Shown here in pieces: positions 18,264 through 25,720 of a stretch of 60,927 bases of DNA. The stretch comes from Sphingomonas sp. TDK1. GTDB taxonomy: Bacteria; Pseudomonadota; Alphaproteobacteria; Sphingomonadales; Sphingomonadaceae. The position numbers and the translations under genes are program-made. Each line of letters starts with the position of its first letter. Position 1 is the first letter of the stretch. The DNA is taken from assembly GCF_001650735.1 (NCBI RefSeq), contig NZ_LXVY01000022.1, forward strand, positions 1 through 60,927. The letters run 5' to 3'. The notes below the pieces were generated by a model, which had not been told where the DNA came from, did no database searches, and saw only the letters and a program-made list of their open reading frames with translations.

Positions 18264-19040
18264 CTATGCCTTGTCCCTCGGTGTCCGTGTGGGAATCCCC
18301 GCCGCTGCCAGCGTGGCATGCGCCTCGGCGATGGTGGCCTGGCCGAAGTGGAAGATCGACGCTGCCAGCACGGCCGAGGCATGGCCGTCGCGGATACCCG
18401 CGACGAGATCGTCCAGCCCGCCGACGCCGCCCGATGCGACCACCGGCACTGTCACCTGGTCGGCGATGGTGCGGATCAGCTCCAGGTCATAGCCGTCGCG
18501 GGTGCCGTCGCGGTCCATCGAAGTGACGAGCAGCTCGCCCGCGCCCAATTCGGCTAGGCGCAGCGCGTGTTCGACCGCATCGATGCCGGTTTCGCGGCGA
18601 CCGCCATGGGTGAATACTTCCCATCGCCCGTCGCTCGTCCGCCGCGCGTCAACCGAGGCGACGACGCACTGGCTGCCCATGCGGTCGGCGATTTCGGCGA
18701 CCACTTCCGGCCGCGAGACCGCCGCGCTGTTCACCGCGACCTTGTCCGCGCCGGCCAGCAGCAGCGCGCGGGCGTCCTCGACGTTGCGCACGCCGCCGCC
18801 GACGGTGAGCGGCATGAAGCACACCTCGGCGGTGCGGCGCACCACGTCGAGGATCGTGCCGCGCGCCTCGTGGCTGGCGGTGATGTCGAGGAAGCAGAGT
18901 TCGTCGGCACCCGCCGCGTCATAGGCGCGGGCCTGCTCGACAGGATCGCCCGCGTCGCGCAGCTCGACGAAGTTGACGCCCTTGACGACGCGGCCGTTCG
19001 CGACGTCGAGGCAGGGGATTACGCGGGCGCGGACGGTCAT
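18264..19040 (-). CDS. hisF: imidazole glycerol phosphate synthase cyclase subunit
   Basis: HisF is the (beta/alpha)8 barrel that joins ammonia from HisH to PRFAR, giving imidazole glycerol phosphate and AICAR. The 258-residue sequence begins with [19 protein letters not shown], which contains the first catalytic Asp, and has the second Asp in VVASVDARR. Phosphate-site glycines are seen in LTVGGGVRN and ASGGVGG. The ATG overlaps the hisA stop by four bases. Its 3' end is present twice in the window, the second time as a decayed fragment. Confidence 0.97.
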   Translation of the reverse strand: MTVRARVIPCLDVANGRVVKGVNFVELRDAGDPVEQARAYDAAGADELCFLDITASHEARGTILDVVRRTAEVCFMPLTVGGGVRNVEDARALLLAGADKVAVNSAAVSRPEVVAEIADRMGSQCVVASVDARRTSDGRWEVFTHGGRRETGIDAVEHALRLAELGAGELLVTSMDRDGTRDGYDLELIRTIADQVTVPVVASGGVGGLDDLVAGIRDGHASAVLAASIFHFGQATIAEAHATLAAAGIPTRTPRDKA

Positions 19041-19765
19041 CGCCCGGCCTCGATCGCCTCGGCGAGGTCGAGCCGGCCGTCATAGAGCGCGCGGCCCGAG
19101 ATCACGCCCTCGATGCCGTCTTCGACATGCTTACGCAGTGCATGGATGTCGTGGATGTCGGTGACGCCGCCGCTGGCGATCACCGGGATCGAGACGGCGC
19201 GGGCGAGTGCCACGGTCGCCTCGACATTGCACCCCTTGAGCAGCCCGTCGCGGCCGACATCGGTGAAGAGCAGCGCGGCGACGCCAGCATCCTCGAAGCG
19301 ACGGGCGAGATCGACCACGCGTACGTTCGACACATCGGCCCAGCCATGCGTGGCGACCATGCCGTCGCGCGCATCGACCGCGACGACGATCTGGCCGGGG
19401 TGCGCGCGGGCTGCTTCGCGGACGAGGTCCGGATTCTCCAGCGCGGCGGTCCCGATCACGACGCGGGTGACGCCGATGTCGAGCCAGCGCGAAATCGATT
19501 CGCGATTCCGGATGCCACCGCCGAGCTGCACCTTGGCAGGCGTCTTGGCGAGGATGTTGGCGACCGCGAGGCCGTTGACCGATTCGCCCGCGAAGGCGCC
19601 GTCTAGGTCGACGACGTGCAGCCACTCGGCGCCCGCCTCGGCGAACAGCGCGGCCTGCGCGGCGGGGTCGTCGCCATAGACGGTGGCGCGGGTCATGTCG
19701 CCTTCGGCGAGACGGACGACCTGGCCGGCCTTGAGATCGATGGCGGGGAAAATGTGCAGGGTCAT
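19037..19765 (-). CDS. hisA: ProFAR isomerase
   Basis: HisA isomerises ProFAR to PRFAR and is the barrel paralogue of HisF. The 242-residue protein opens [20 protein letters not shown], with the catalytic Asp in AIDLK and the second acid residue in [18 protein letters not shown] and ASGGVTD form the two phosphate loops. An ATG four codons earlier is possible; I prefer the one directly before the family N-terminus. The 3' end overlaps hisF by four bases; upstream is a palindromic repeat rather than a direct join to hisH. Confidence 0.96.
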   Translation of the reverse strand: MTLHIFPAIDLKAGQVVRLAEGDMTRATVYGDDPAAQAALFAEAGAEWLHVVDLDGAFAGESVNGLAVANILAKTPAKVQLGGGIRNRESISRWLDIGVTRVVIGTAALENPDLVREAARAHPGQIVVAVDARDGMVATHGWADVSNVRVVDLARRFEDAGVAALLFTDVGRDGLLKGCNVEATVALARAVSIPVIASGGVTDIHDIHALRKHVEDGIEGVISGRALYDGRLDLAEAIEAGR

Positions 19766-19797
19766 TGGTTCGTCCATGTCGGCGTGCCGTACGCGTT

Positions 19798-19896
19798 CCC
19801 CTCCCGCTTGCGGGAGGGGCTAGGGGAGGGGATGGAACCTCGCGGCGCTTCTACCACGTCAGTCCCTCCCCCGACCCCTCCCGCAAAAGGGAGGGG
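19798..19896. repeat. dispersed intergenic palindromic repeat, copy A2
   Basis: Hairpin arms CCCCTCCCGCTTGCGGGAGGGG at one end and CCCCTCCCGCAAAAGGGAGGGG at the other flank a core with GGAACCT, GCGCTTCTA and CACGTC. These words occur in the same order in the copy behind the ABC permease gene. Here it lies within the his cluster, between hisH and hisA, where a hairpin could stabilise or attenuate the transcript. Confidence 0.7.
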
Positions 19897-19918
19897 AGCG
19901 AAAGTCGGAAGCGTGCGC

Positions 19919-20521
19919 TCACGGCCTCCACGCCAGGAACCGCTCCAGCAGCGCGATCCCGTAGCGCTGGCTCTTTTCCGGGTGGAACTGCAGGCCGACG
20001 ATATTGTCGCGGCCGATCGCCGCGGTCACCGGGCCGCCATGGTCGGTGGTGGCGAGTACCGCGTCGCCGTCAAAGGCGAAGCTGTGTAGAAAATAGGCCT
20101 CGCCGCGTTCGATCAGCGGGTGGTCGGCCACGGGCACCACATCATTCCAGCCCATGTGCGGCACGCGCAGCTCCGGCGAAGCGGGTAGCTGGCGGACGGT
20201 ACCCGGAATCCAGCCGAGCCCGGCATGGCTGCCGAGCTCTTCCCCGGTGGTCGCCAGCAACTGCATGCCCACGCACACGCCGAGGAACGGCACCGCGTCG
20301 CGGAGCACGCGCGTCTCCAGCGCCTCGATCATGCCGGGCAATGCGCGCAGGCCCGAGGCGCAGGCACCGAACGCGCCGACGCCGGGCAGCACCACCCGGT
20401 CCGCGCCAAGCACCACGGCCGGGTCCGCCGTAACCGCGATGTCGGCAGCACCCGCAGCCTTCAGCGCGTTGTGCACCGAGTGGAGGTTGCCCGCGCCGTA
20501 ATCGATCAGCGCGACGGTCAC
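19919..20521 (-). CDS. hisH: imidazole glycerol phosphate synthase glutaminase subunit
   Basis: HisH is the class I glutamine amidotransferase that feeds ammonia to HisF. The 200-residue protein has LIDYGAGNLHSV at the N-terminus, the nucleophile elbow FLGVCVGMQLL with the catalytic Cys, and the His/Glu pair in GLQFHPEKSQ near the end. The start overlaps the stop of the YciI-like gene (ATGA). Length and motifs are normal. Confidence 0.97.
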   Translation of the reverse strand: MTVALIDYGAGNLHSVHNALKAAGAADIAVTADPAVVLGADRVVLPGVGAFGACASGLRALPGMIEALETRVLRDAVPFLGVCVGMQLLATTGEELGSHAGLGWIPGTVRQLPASPELRVPHMGWNDVVPVADHPLIERGEAYFLHSFAFDGDAVLATTDHGGPVTAAIGRDNIVGLQFHPEKSQRYGIALLERFLAWRP

Positions 20522-20802
20522 TGGCCTAGCGCCTCCAGCCCCGGCGCGAGGATACCCGGCGAGACTTCGATGAATTCATAGTCAGCAGCACCGGCCGTCG
20601 CGAAGGGATCGCCCGCCGCCCAGGCCCGCACCTCGTCGAGCGACCCGCGCGCCATGAAGAAGCCGCCGGTCACCGGCACCTTGCGGCCGGCGACCATCAG
20701 GCGGCCATCGGCGACAGCCTGCTTCAGCCAGTCGACATGCGCGGGGCGCAGTTCGTCGATCTGGGCAATGTCCACCTTGTAGGTCAGCAGCACGAGGATC
20801 AT
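20518..20802 (-). CDS. YciI-like protein embedded in the his operon
   Basis: A 94-residue ferredoxin-like-fold protein of the YciI/YCII family. It begins ILVLLTYKVDIAQIDELRPA, has the conserved HVDWLKQAVADGRLMVAG segment with its histidine, and GGFFMARGSLDEVRAWAAGDPF before the terminal strand. YciI-like proteins are small dimers with a His/Asp active site and mostly unknown function. The gene is coupled on both sides (TGATG with hisB, ATGA with hisH), so it is made with the histidine enzymes, a constant arrangement in sphingomonads that suggests a supporting role. That role is inference. Confidence 0.9.
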   Translation of the reverse strand: MILVLLTYKVDIAQIDELRPAHVDWLKQAVADGRLMVAGRKVPVTGGFFMARGSLDEVRAWAAGDPFATAGAADYEFIEVSPGILAPGLEALGQ

Positions 20803-21389
20803 CACAGCACTCCCTTGGTCGACGGGACGGTGTCCGCCTTGCGCGGATCAATCTCCACCGCCTCGCGCAACGCGCGGGCCAGGCCCTTGAACGCGGCTTC
20901 GGCGATATGGTGGTTGTTGCTGCCGTACAGCGTCTCGACGTGCAGCGTCAGCCCTGCGGTCTGGGCGAAGCTGTGGAACCAGTGCTCGAACATCTCGGTG
21001 TCCATCTCGCCGAGCTTCTTCTGCGAGAATTCGGTCTTCCACACGAGATAGGGTCGGCCGGAAATGTCCACCGCGACGCGGGTCAGTGTCTCGTCCATCG
21101 GCGAGAGCGCATCGGCGTAGCGGCGGATGCCCTTCTTGTCGCCCAGCGCCTTGGCGATGGCTTCGCCGATCGCGAGGCCGGTATCCTCCACCGTGTGGTG
21201 CTGATCGATATGGAGGTCGCCCACCGTCTTCACATCCATGTCGATCAGCGAGTGCCGGCTCAGCTGTTCGAGCATGTGATCGAAGAATCCGATGCCCGTA
21301 TGGATGCTATAGACGCCGGAGCCGTCGAGGTTGACGGTGACGTCGATCGAGGTTTCGCTGGTCTTCCGGCTGATCGTCGCGGTGCGCAT
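20802..21389 (-). CDS. hisB: imidazoleglycerol-phosphate dehydratase
   Basis: HisB removes water from imidazole glycerol phosphate. This is the monofunctional 195-residue form without a phosphatase domain. Two manganese-binding HHxxE motifs are visible as [10 protein letters not shown] and [11 protein letters not shown], and [16 protein letters not shown] is the family signature. I use the second ATG, directly before [11 protein letters not shown]; the first lies four codons upstream. It heads the minus-strand his cluster and is divergent from the sspB-like gene, with about 70 bases between starts for both promoters. Confidence 0.96.
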   Translation of the reverse strand: MRTATISRKTSETSIDVTVNLDGSGVYSIHTGIGFFDHMLEQLSRHSLIDMDVKTVGDLHIDQHHTVEDTGLAIGEAIAKALGDKKGIRRYADALSPMDETLTRVAVDISGRPYLVWKTEFSQKKLGEMDTEMFEHWFHSFAQTAGLTLHVETLYGSNNHHIAEAAFKGLARALREAVEIDPRKADTVPSTKGVL

Positions 21390-21461
21390 GAAGGTGCACA
21401 TAACGCGACAAGCGCTGCATGCAATCTTGACCCCAACATTTCAGCCGCTACCCAAGGGAGC

Positions 21462-21956
21462 ATGAACGGCACCGTGCCCGATAGTTTGATTCCGTATGAC
21501 GAGATCGTGCAGGAAGCCCTGCGCGCCGTGGTGGGCCGTGTGCTCGGATCGGTGGCGCAGTCGGGCAGCCTGCCGGGCGCGCATCATTTCTACATCACCT
21601 TCAAGACGCAGGCGCCCGGGGTCGACATCCCGCAGCGGCTGATGGAGCGGTTCCCGGACGAGATGACCATCGTCCTCCAGCACCGCTACTGGGACCTGAC
21701 GGTGGACGACCGGAAATTCTCGGTGGGGCTCAGCTTCAACCAGATCCCGTCGATCCTGACGATCCCGTTCGCGGCGATCACCGGCTTCCACGATCCGGCG
21801 GTGAATTTCGAGTTGCGCTTCCAGGCGACCGAAGGTCCCGACGGCCCCGAGCCGCACGAGCATGACGATGCCGAAAATGACGGCGACGGCCCGGTGGCCA
21901 AGCCCGCCGAGGATGGCTCGAACGTCGTGTCGGTGGACTTCAAGCGGAAGAAGTAA
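21462..21956 (+). CDS. alphaproteobacterial SspB-type ClpXP adaptor
   Basis: A 164-residue protein of the SspB family, which tethers ssrA-tagged proteins and other substrates to ClpXP. It has the fold markers HHFYITFKTQAPGVDIPQ, MTIVLQHRYWDLTV and FNQIPSILTIPFAAITGFHDP, then a long acidic disordered linker (HEHDDAENDGDG) and a short basic C-terminal tail, NVVSVDFKRKK, which is the ClpX-binding XB motif. The ATG behind AAGGGAG was chosen. Alphaproteobacterial SspB is shorter and diverged from the E. coli protein, as here. Confidence 0.9.
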   Translation: MNGTVPDSLIPYDEIVQEALRAVVGRVLGSVAQSGSLPGAHHFYITFKTQAPGVDIPQRLMERFPDEMTIVLQHRYWDLTVDDRKFSVGLSFNQIPSILTIPFAAITGFHDPAVNFELRFQATEGPDGPEPHEHDDAENDGDGPVAKPAEDGSNVVSVDFKRKK

Positions 21957-21980
21957 GCCCGAAAGGCGGAATCAAAGAGC

Positions 21981-22115
21981 GTATCCTCCCCCGCCAGGGG
22001 GAGGTGGCGCGCGCAGCGCGACGGAGGGGGAGGATGCCAGAACCTCTCGGACCGTCGTGCTTCCTCCCCCTCCGAGCCGCTACGCGGCCCACCTCCCCCT
22101 GGCGGGGGAGGATAC
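21981..22115. repeat. dispersed GC-rich palindromic repeat, copy B2
   Basis: Outer words GTATCCTCCCCCGCCAGGG and CCCTGGCGGGGGAGGATAC are perfect inverted copies some 95 bases apart, and inner GACGGAGGGGGAGG pairs with CCTCCCCCTCCG. The design matches the copy behind the HIT gene. It separates the SspB stop from the radC stop and could end both transcripts. Confidence 0.75.
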
Positions 22116-22133
22116 GCTATCTACTGCGCTCCC

Positions 22134-22300
22134 CTAAAGCAGCCCCTTCGCCCTTAGGCTGGCATGGCCTTCGCTGCCGATGATGATGTGGTCGTGCACC
22201 TGGATGCCGAGCGGCTTGCCGGCGTCGACGATCTTGCGCGTCACGTCGATATCGGCGCGGCTGGGGCTCGGGTCGCCCGAGGGATGATTGTGGACCATGC
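22134..22300 (-). pseudogene. radC: radC 3' fragment cut by the ICE
   Basis: The minus strand encodes the last 53 or so residues of a RadC/JAB (MPN+) protein: [20 protein letters not shown], the metal-binding core, then [20 protein letters not shown] and a stop. Residues upstream of VHNHPSG ([14 protein letters not shown]) do not match RadC, where ALILVHNHPSG is expected. The break is therefore at about 22300. The missing N-terminal 170 or so residues would be on the far side of the inserted element. RadC is non-essential, so disruption is tolerable. The open frame extends to an ATG at 22352 but is not a functional gene. Confidence 0.85.
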
Positions 22301-22401
22301 CTCGCTCTATTTTAAGGCATTGATTCTTATGCAATAAATTGAAATCCGACAAAGAGAGGTGCCGGGGATTGGGAGCGGTTGATTATGCTCAAACGTGACG
22401 A

Positions 22402-22632
22402 TCACGCCTGATCACCGCCGTGCTCGCCGACTCCCCTGGATGCACGGCACTGTACCTTATTCTTTTCATCCCACGCATCAAGCTCGTCGAGAGGATAGAG
22501 CACGGCCTTGCCAATTTTGACGAAGGACGGGCCGAGACGCATCGCGCGCCAATTTCGAAGTGTCCCAACGGAAATGCCGCCCCTATAGCGTTCAGCCACC
22601 TCGTCAGGCGTAAGGAATTTGCTATCTAGCAC
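22402..22632 (-). CDS. AlpA/excisionase-like helix-turn-helix protein
   Basis: With the GTG at 22632, which follows AAGGAGG at ideal spacing, the product is 76 residues. It reads KFLTPDEVAERYRGGISVGT, then LRNWRAMRLGPSFVKIGKAV and LYPLDELDAWDE: a MerR-type winged helix as in AlpA regulators and excisionases. An in-frame ATG 19 codons upstream precedes the strong Shine-Dalgarno and is less likely. Its place within 100 bases of the presumed element end fits an Xis-type role, but direct evidence is lacking. Confidence 0.75.
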   Translation of the reverse strand: MLDSKFLTPDEVAERYRGGISVGTLRNWRAMRLGPSFVKIGKAVLYPLDELDAWDEKNKVQCRASRGVGEHGGDQA

Positions 22633-22689
22633 TACCGCCTCCTTCGGCAGCACAACCAAGGCTGTGTCGCCGTGTCTTGAGTTGATCAT

Positions 22690-23007
22690 TGCGGTAGTCT
22701 GTCGAGGATGGCTTCGAGTTTATGTTTATGCGCCCGGGACCGATGCCTCACGCTTCCGCACGGACATACATGCTGCGCCATTCACCGCCGCGAAAGACGT
22801 TCCACGCGGGTGTCGGAGAAACGGATACCATAGAGGCCACATAGGCGGGGTTGGCCGCGCTAGCTTTCGCCGCCGGCGCTAGGTGCCGGGCAGGTGCTGC
22901 GCCACGGATATGTGGGTGATCTCGGTTGCGAAGTTGTGCGTGTTTTGCGGACGAGGAGAGACACGACTCCCTCAAAAAGTGGTTTGTCTACCATATCCAC
23001 AGGTTTA
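22690..23007. other. gap between HTH gene and IS3 element, no gene identified
   Basis: Both strands have only short open frames without recognisable motifs. On the minus strand one ends ...NVFRGGEWRSMYVRAEA and another reads DMVDKPLFEGVVSLLVRKTR, but neither has a convincing start or family. The stretch does not contain the rest of the SDR gene cut on the other side of the IS, so sequence appears to have been lost here. Confidence 0.6.
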
Positions 23008-23089
23008 GAGCTGGCTCGGGAAAACTGGACAGGTTGGATAAGTGGAGTTTCTGCCTGATGGCGGCATGATGGCCGCGACAGGAGAGACC

Positions 23090-23401
23090 ATGGCGAAACG
23101 ACCGCGGCGGAACCACACACCGGCCTTCAAGGCGAAAGTGGCCCTTGCAGCTGTCAAGGGCGAGAAGACGATCGTCGAGCTGGCACAGCAGTTCGACGTG
23201 CATCCGAACCAGATCACGCAATGGCGTAATCAGCTTCTCGAGGGGGCTGCGGGCGTGTTCGACGGCGAGGCGAAGGTCGCAGCGCCGGCTCCGGCGGTCG
23301 ACGTGAAGACGCTGCATGCGAAGATCGGGGAGCTGACGCTGGAGAATGATTTTTTGTCCGGCGCGCTCGGGAAGGCCGGCCTTCTGAGCGTAAAGCGATG
23401 A
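23090..23401 (+). CDS. IS3 transposase OrfA
   Basis: A 103-residue DNA-binding subunit. The HTH_Tnp_1 domain is seen in RNHTPAFKAKVALAAVKGEK and QQFDVHPNQITQWRNQLLEG, followed by a leucine-zipper-like helix (LHAKIGELTLENDFLSGAL). The ATG follows GGAGAG. The frame overlaps OrfB by four bases; in IS3 elements a -1 ribosomal frameshift usually fuses the two, while here an ATGA overlap allows separate coupled translation. Confidence 0.92.
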   Translation: MAKRPRRNHTPAFKAKVALAAVKGEKTIVELAQQFDVHPNQITQWRNQLLEGAAGVFDGEAKVAAPAPAVDVKTLHAKIGELTLENDFLSGALGKAGLLSVKR

Positions 23402-24228
23402 TCGACCGTCATCACAACCTGCCGCTCAGCCGGCAGGCGAAGGCTCTGGGGATCAGCCGGGGCAGCGTCTACTATCTGCCCCGCGCGGTTCCGGCTGCCG
23501 ATCTGGCCTTGATGCGCCGGATTGACGCCCTGCACCTAGAGTATCCATTCGCCGGCAGCCGCATGTTGCAGGGCCTTCTCAATGCCGAGGGTCATGTCGC
23601 CGGGCGCCTGCACGTCGCCACGCTGATGAAGCGCATGGGGATCGAGGCGCTCTATCGCAGGCCGAGGACCTCGAAACGGGCGCCGGGGCACGCGATCTTC
23701 CCCTACCTGCTGCGCAAGCTGCCGGTGACGCGTCCCAATCAGGTATGGGCGATGGATATCACCTACATCCCGATGGCGCGGGGCTTCGTCTATCTCGCCG
23801 CCGTCGTCGACTGGTTCAGCCGCAAGGTTCTGGCCTGGCGGCTCTCGATCACGATGGACACCGCCTTCTGCATCGAGGCCGTCGAGGACGCCATGGCCCG
23901 CTTCGGCAAGCCGGAGATCTTCAATACCGACCAGGGCTCGCAGTTCACCAGCTGCGAGTTTACCGGCCTGCTGATCGCAGCCGACATCAGGATCAGCATG
24001 GACGGCAAGGGCGCCTGGCGCGACAACGTCTTCGTCGAGCGCCTCTGGAAGTCGGTCAAATACGAGGAGGTCTACCTGCGTGCCTATGCCAGCGTGTCGG
24101 AGGCACGCGCCTCGATCGGCCGGTATCTCGACTTCTATAACAGCCGGAGGCCTCATCAAGGGCTGGCCCGGCAGAGGCCCGACCAGGCTTACTTCAACGC
24201 GCTGCCGCCAATCCCGGCGGCGGCATAA
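23398..24228 (+). CDS. IS3 transposase OrfB (DDE catalytic subunit)
   Basis: The 276-residue catalytic protein has an HTH_21 segment (RRIDALHLEYPFAGSRMLQG), then the rve integrase core with DDE residues in WAMDITYIPM, FNTDQGSQFT and WRDNVFVERLWKSVKYEEVY. The spacing between the second D and the E is the 35 residues typical of IS3. The frame is intact, so the element may be active. Confidence 0.95.
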   Translation: MIDRHHNLPLSRQAKALGISRGSVYYLPRAVPAADLALMRRIDALHLEYPFAGSRMLQGLLNAEGHVAGRLHVATLMKRMGIEALYRRPRTSKRAPGHAIFPYLLRKLPVTRPNQVWAMDITYIPMARGFVYLAAVVDWFSRKVLAWRLSITMDTAFCIEAVEDAMARFGKPEIFNTDQGSQFTSCEFTGLLIAADIRISMDGKGAWRDNVFVERLWKSVKYEEVYLRAYASVSEARASIGRYLDFYNSRRPHQGLARQRPDQAYFNALPPIPAAA

Positions 24229-24288
24229 CCGAGGCGGAAACTCACTTAGCGACAGCACCGAAACTGTTCAGATCAACCGAGCCAGCTC

Positions 24289-24334
24289 TCCCTAGTCCTC
24301 GAGCTGCTCCTGTTACAAACCACGTCTTGGTCAT
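24289..24334 (-). pseudogene. N-terminal stub of a short-chain dehydrogenase
   Basis: The minus strand starts with ATG behind AAGGAA and reads MTKTWFVTGAARGLGR, the N-terminal strand and TGxxxGxG cofactor loop of an SDR oxidoreductase. After that the frame enters the IS3 right end and stops within about 14 codons. The rest of the enzyme is missing on both sides of the IS. It lies directly downstream of the ArsR gene, so it was probably the ArsR-controlled gene. Confidence 0.8.
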
Positions 24335-24459
24335 AACCGTTCCTTTTAACCTGTTGCGTGTCAAACGCCGGTGTTGCGTATGCTCCTCTTTCGCGGACTT
24401 GCGCTCGTCCGCGTTTGCGACCCGTTGGGCAGCGTTTCCCGCGGCGACTCTGCCACTGC

Positions 24460-24765
24460 TCAAATGAGATCACGCAGTTCCTTAAAGAACGCCGCGATAT
24501 TCTCTTCGTGACGTTTGTAGTACGTCCACGGGCCAATGCGTTGTGAGGTAACCAGCTTGGCCCGCTGCAAGGCGGTGAGGTAAAGCGATATCGTCGACTG
24601 CGACAAACCCGCTTGCTCCTGAATGATGCTTACACAGACCCCAACCTCTTCCGGATCGACCTCCTGCTCAGGATAATTCTTATGGGGGTCCTTGAGCTTC
24701 GCCAGGATTGCCAACCGGGCGGGATTGTCGAGGGCCTTGAGTGCTTCACTTATATCGATGCTCAT
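24460..24765 (-). CDS. ArsR-family transcriptional regulator, paralogue 1
   Basis: A 101-residue winged-helix repressor: ALKALDNPARLAILAKLKDP, a recognition helix in LSQSTISLYLTALQRAKLV, and the beta wing SQRIGPWTYYKRHEENI. It lacks the ArsR metal-binding ELCVCDL motif and holds a single cysteine (EEVGVCVSII), so it probably senses an organic ligand or electrophile, not a metal. A second gene in the window encodes a protein of the same length and mostly the same sequence but without the cysteine. An AT-rich inverted repeat begins about 12 bases upstream of the start codon. Confidence 0.9.
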   Translation of the reverse strand: MSIDISEALKALDNPARLAILAKLKDPHKNYPEQEVDPEEVGVCVSIIQEQAGLSQSTISLYLTALQRAKLVTSQRIGPWTYYKRHEENIAAFFKELRDLI

Positions 24766-24776
24766 GATCTACCACA

Positions 24777-24810
24777 TAGCGACTTTTCTCAATATTACAA
24801 TATCTCGCTA
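24777..24810. promoter_or_regulatory. candidate ArsR operator at the arsR1 promoter
   Basis: TAGCGA and TCGCTA form the ends of an interrupted inverted repeat, with CAATATTACAATAT between them. The right half, CAATATCTCGCTA, is nearly repeated as CAATATCGCTA in front of the aldehyde dehydrogenase gene in the same cargo. The AT-rich core and position just before the start codon fit autoregulation by the ArsR protein. This is a sequence-based inference. Confidence 0.5.
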
Positions 24811-24965
24811 CGAAGTGCAATGCACCATCAATGCTTTCACGCATCGCCCCCGCGGAAAGTGGTGGTTCCGAAGACAGAGGCGACGCCATCGACGCCGACC
24901 TTATCTACGATCCAATATCCACCTCCGCAGGGACAGCGACGATGATGACCCCGGAGAGCGCGCGA

Positions 24966-25607
24966 TCAGTACCAGGATGGCTTAGGGCCATCTGTGCCGG
25001 GCTTGTCGACGCCCAGAGAACCGCGCACGTCGCGAGACGAATCCTTCGCGAGTTTCACGACGAGATCGGCGACGCTCTTCCGCGAAACTTCCGTGCCCTT
25101 GAACGGCTCACCCTTCTGCGTGAGTTCGTAGTTCACCTCGTCGCGGTCGGTCAGCCACGCCGGCCGAATGATCGTGTAGTCGAGCTTCGATCCCTCGATG
25201 ACACGGGCCGCCGCGCTGTACGGCTCCAGGTACCCCCCGTCGAGCATCTGGTGATTCCATTTGCCGAAGGCGCCGGGCACCTCGTCGTAGATGCCGAGTG
25301 TCGAGATCCAGATGAGGCGCCGGACACCGGCAGCCTCAAGCGCCGCCGCGACGGATTTCGCTTGGTCCTCGATGTCGTCGCCCCCCAGATTTGCGTAGAC
25401 GACGTCCTGCCCTTGAGCGACTTCCTGCAAATGCCGCGTATCCGTGACATCGCCTTCGATGACCGTGACGCGATCGCTCTCCTGCTGCTTCAGCCGGCTT
25501 GACCGCCTCAGGTAAAGAGTCAGTTCGACTCCTTCTTCCTCAAGGAACTGATGGATCGCGTGCCGCGCGATCTTGCCCGCCGCGCCTAGAATGAGAACTT
25601 TAGTCAT
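24966..25607 (-). CDS. NAD(P)-binding (NmrA/SDR-a type) oxidoreductase
   Basis: A 213-residue Rossmann protein. MTKVLILGAAGKIARHAI is the dinucleotide loop, VIEGDVTDTRHLQEV and DVVYANLGGDD follow as in atypical SDRs, and the middle has WISTLGIYDEVPG and DYTIIRPAWLTD. It lacks a classical YxxxK pair at the usual place, so it may be an NADPH-binding reductase or a sensor like NmrA. It is part of the lower-GC cargo, transcribed like its neighbours, with GGAGAC before the ATG. Substrate unknown. Confidence 0.85.
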   Translation of the reverse strand: MTKVLILGAAGKIARHAIHQFLEEEGVELTLYLRRSSRLKQQESDRVTVIEGDVTDTRHLQEVAQGQDVVYANLGGDDIEDQAKSVAAALEAAGVRRLIWISTLGIYDEVPGAFGKWNHQMLDGGYLEPYSAAARVIEGSKLDYTIIRPAWLTDRDEVNYELTQKGEPFKGTEVSRKSVADLVVKLAKDSSRDVRGSLGVDKPGTDGPKPSWY

Positions 25608-25720
25608 AATAAGTCTCCTTTCCTAAACATCTCCACCATCGGAGAATTTCGTTGAAATGCTATCGGCCGCGGCGATGCCACATGACATGAGGCTTGCCGC
25701 GACCGATGATTGCTTGTGCC

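Larger units (their letters stand above)
23008..24288 (+). mobile_element. IS3-family insertion sequence, complete
   Basis: Two overlapping transposase frames are enclosed by imperfect terminal inverted repeats. The outer words GAGCTGGCTCGG (left) and CCGAGCCAGCTC (right) are exact inverse copies, followed inwards by partly matching TGGACAGGTT/TGAACAGTTT and TAAGTGGAGTTTCTGCCT/TAAGTGAGTTTCCGCCT. Some IS3 ends begin at the TG of TGGACA, in which case the outer 12 bases are flanking. No target-site duplication is visible on either reading. It cuts an SDR gene on its right. Confidence 0.85.

Noticed and set aside
21981..22115. GC-rich repeat as a CRISPR array
   Set aside because: Only two hairpins with unequal spacing and no unique spacers of constant length; the same structure recurs singly elsewhere.
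22748..22975. 75-codon minus-strand frame between the HTH gene and the IS
   Set aside because: The end NVFRGGEWRSMYVRAEA looks vaguely protein-like but no family or start could be supported.
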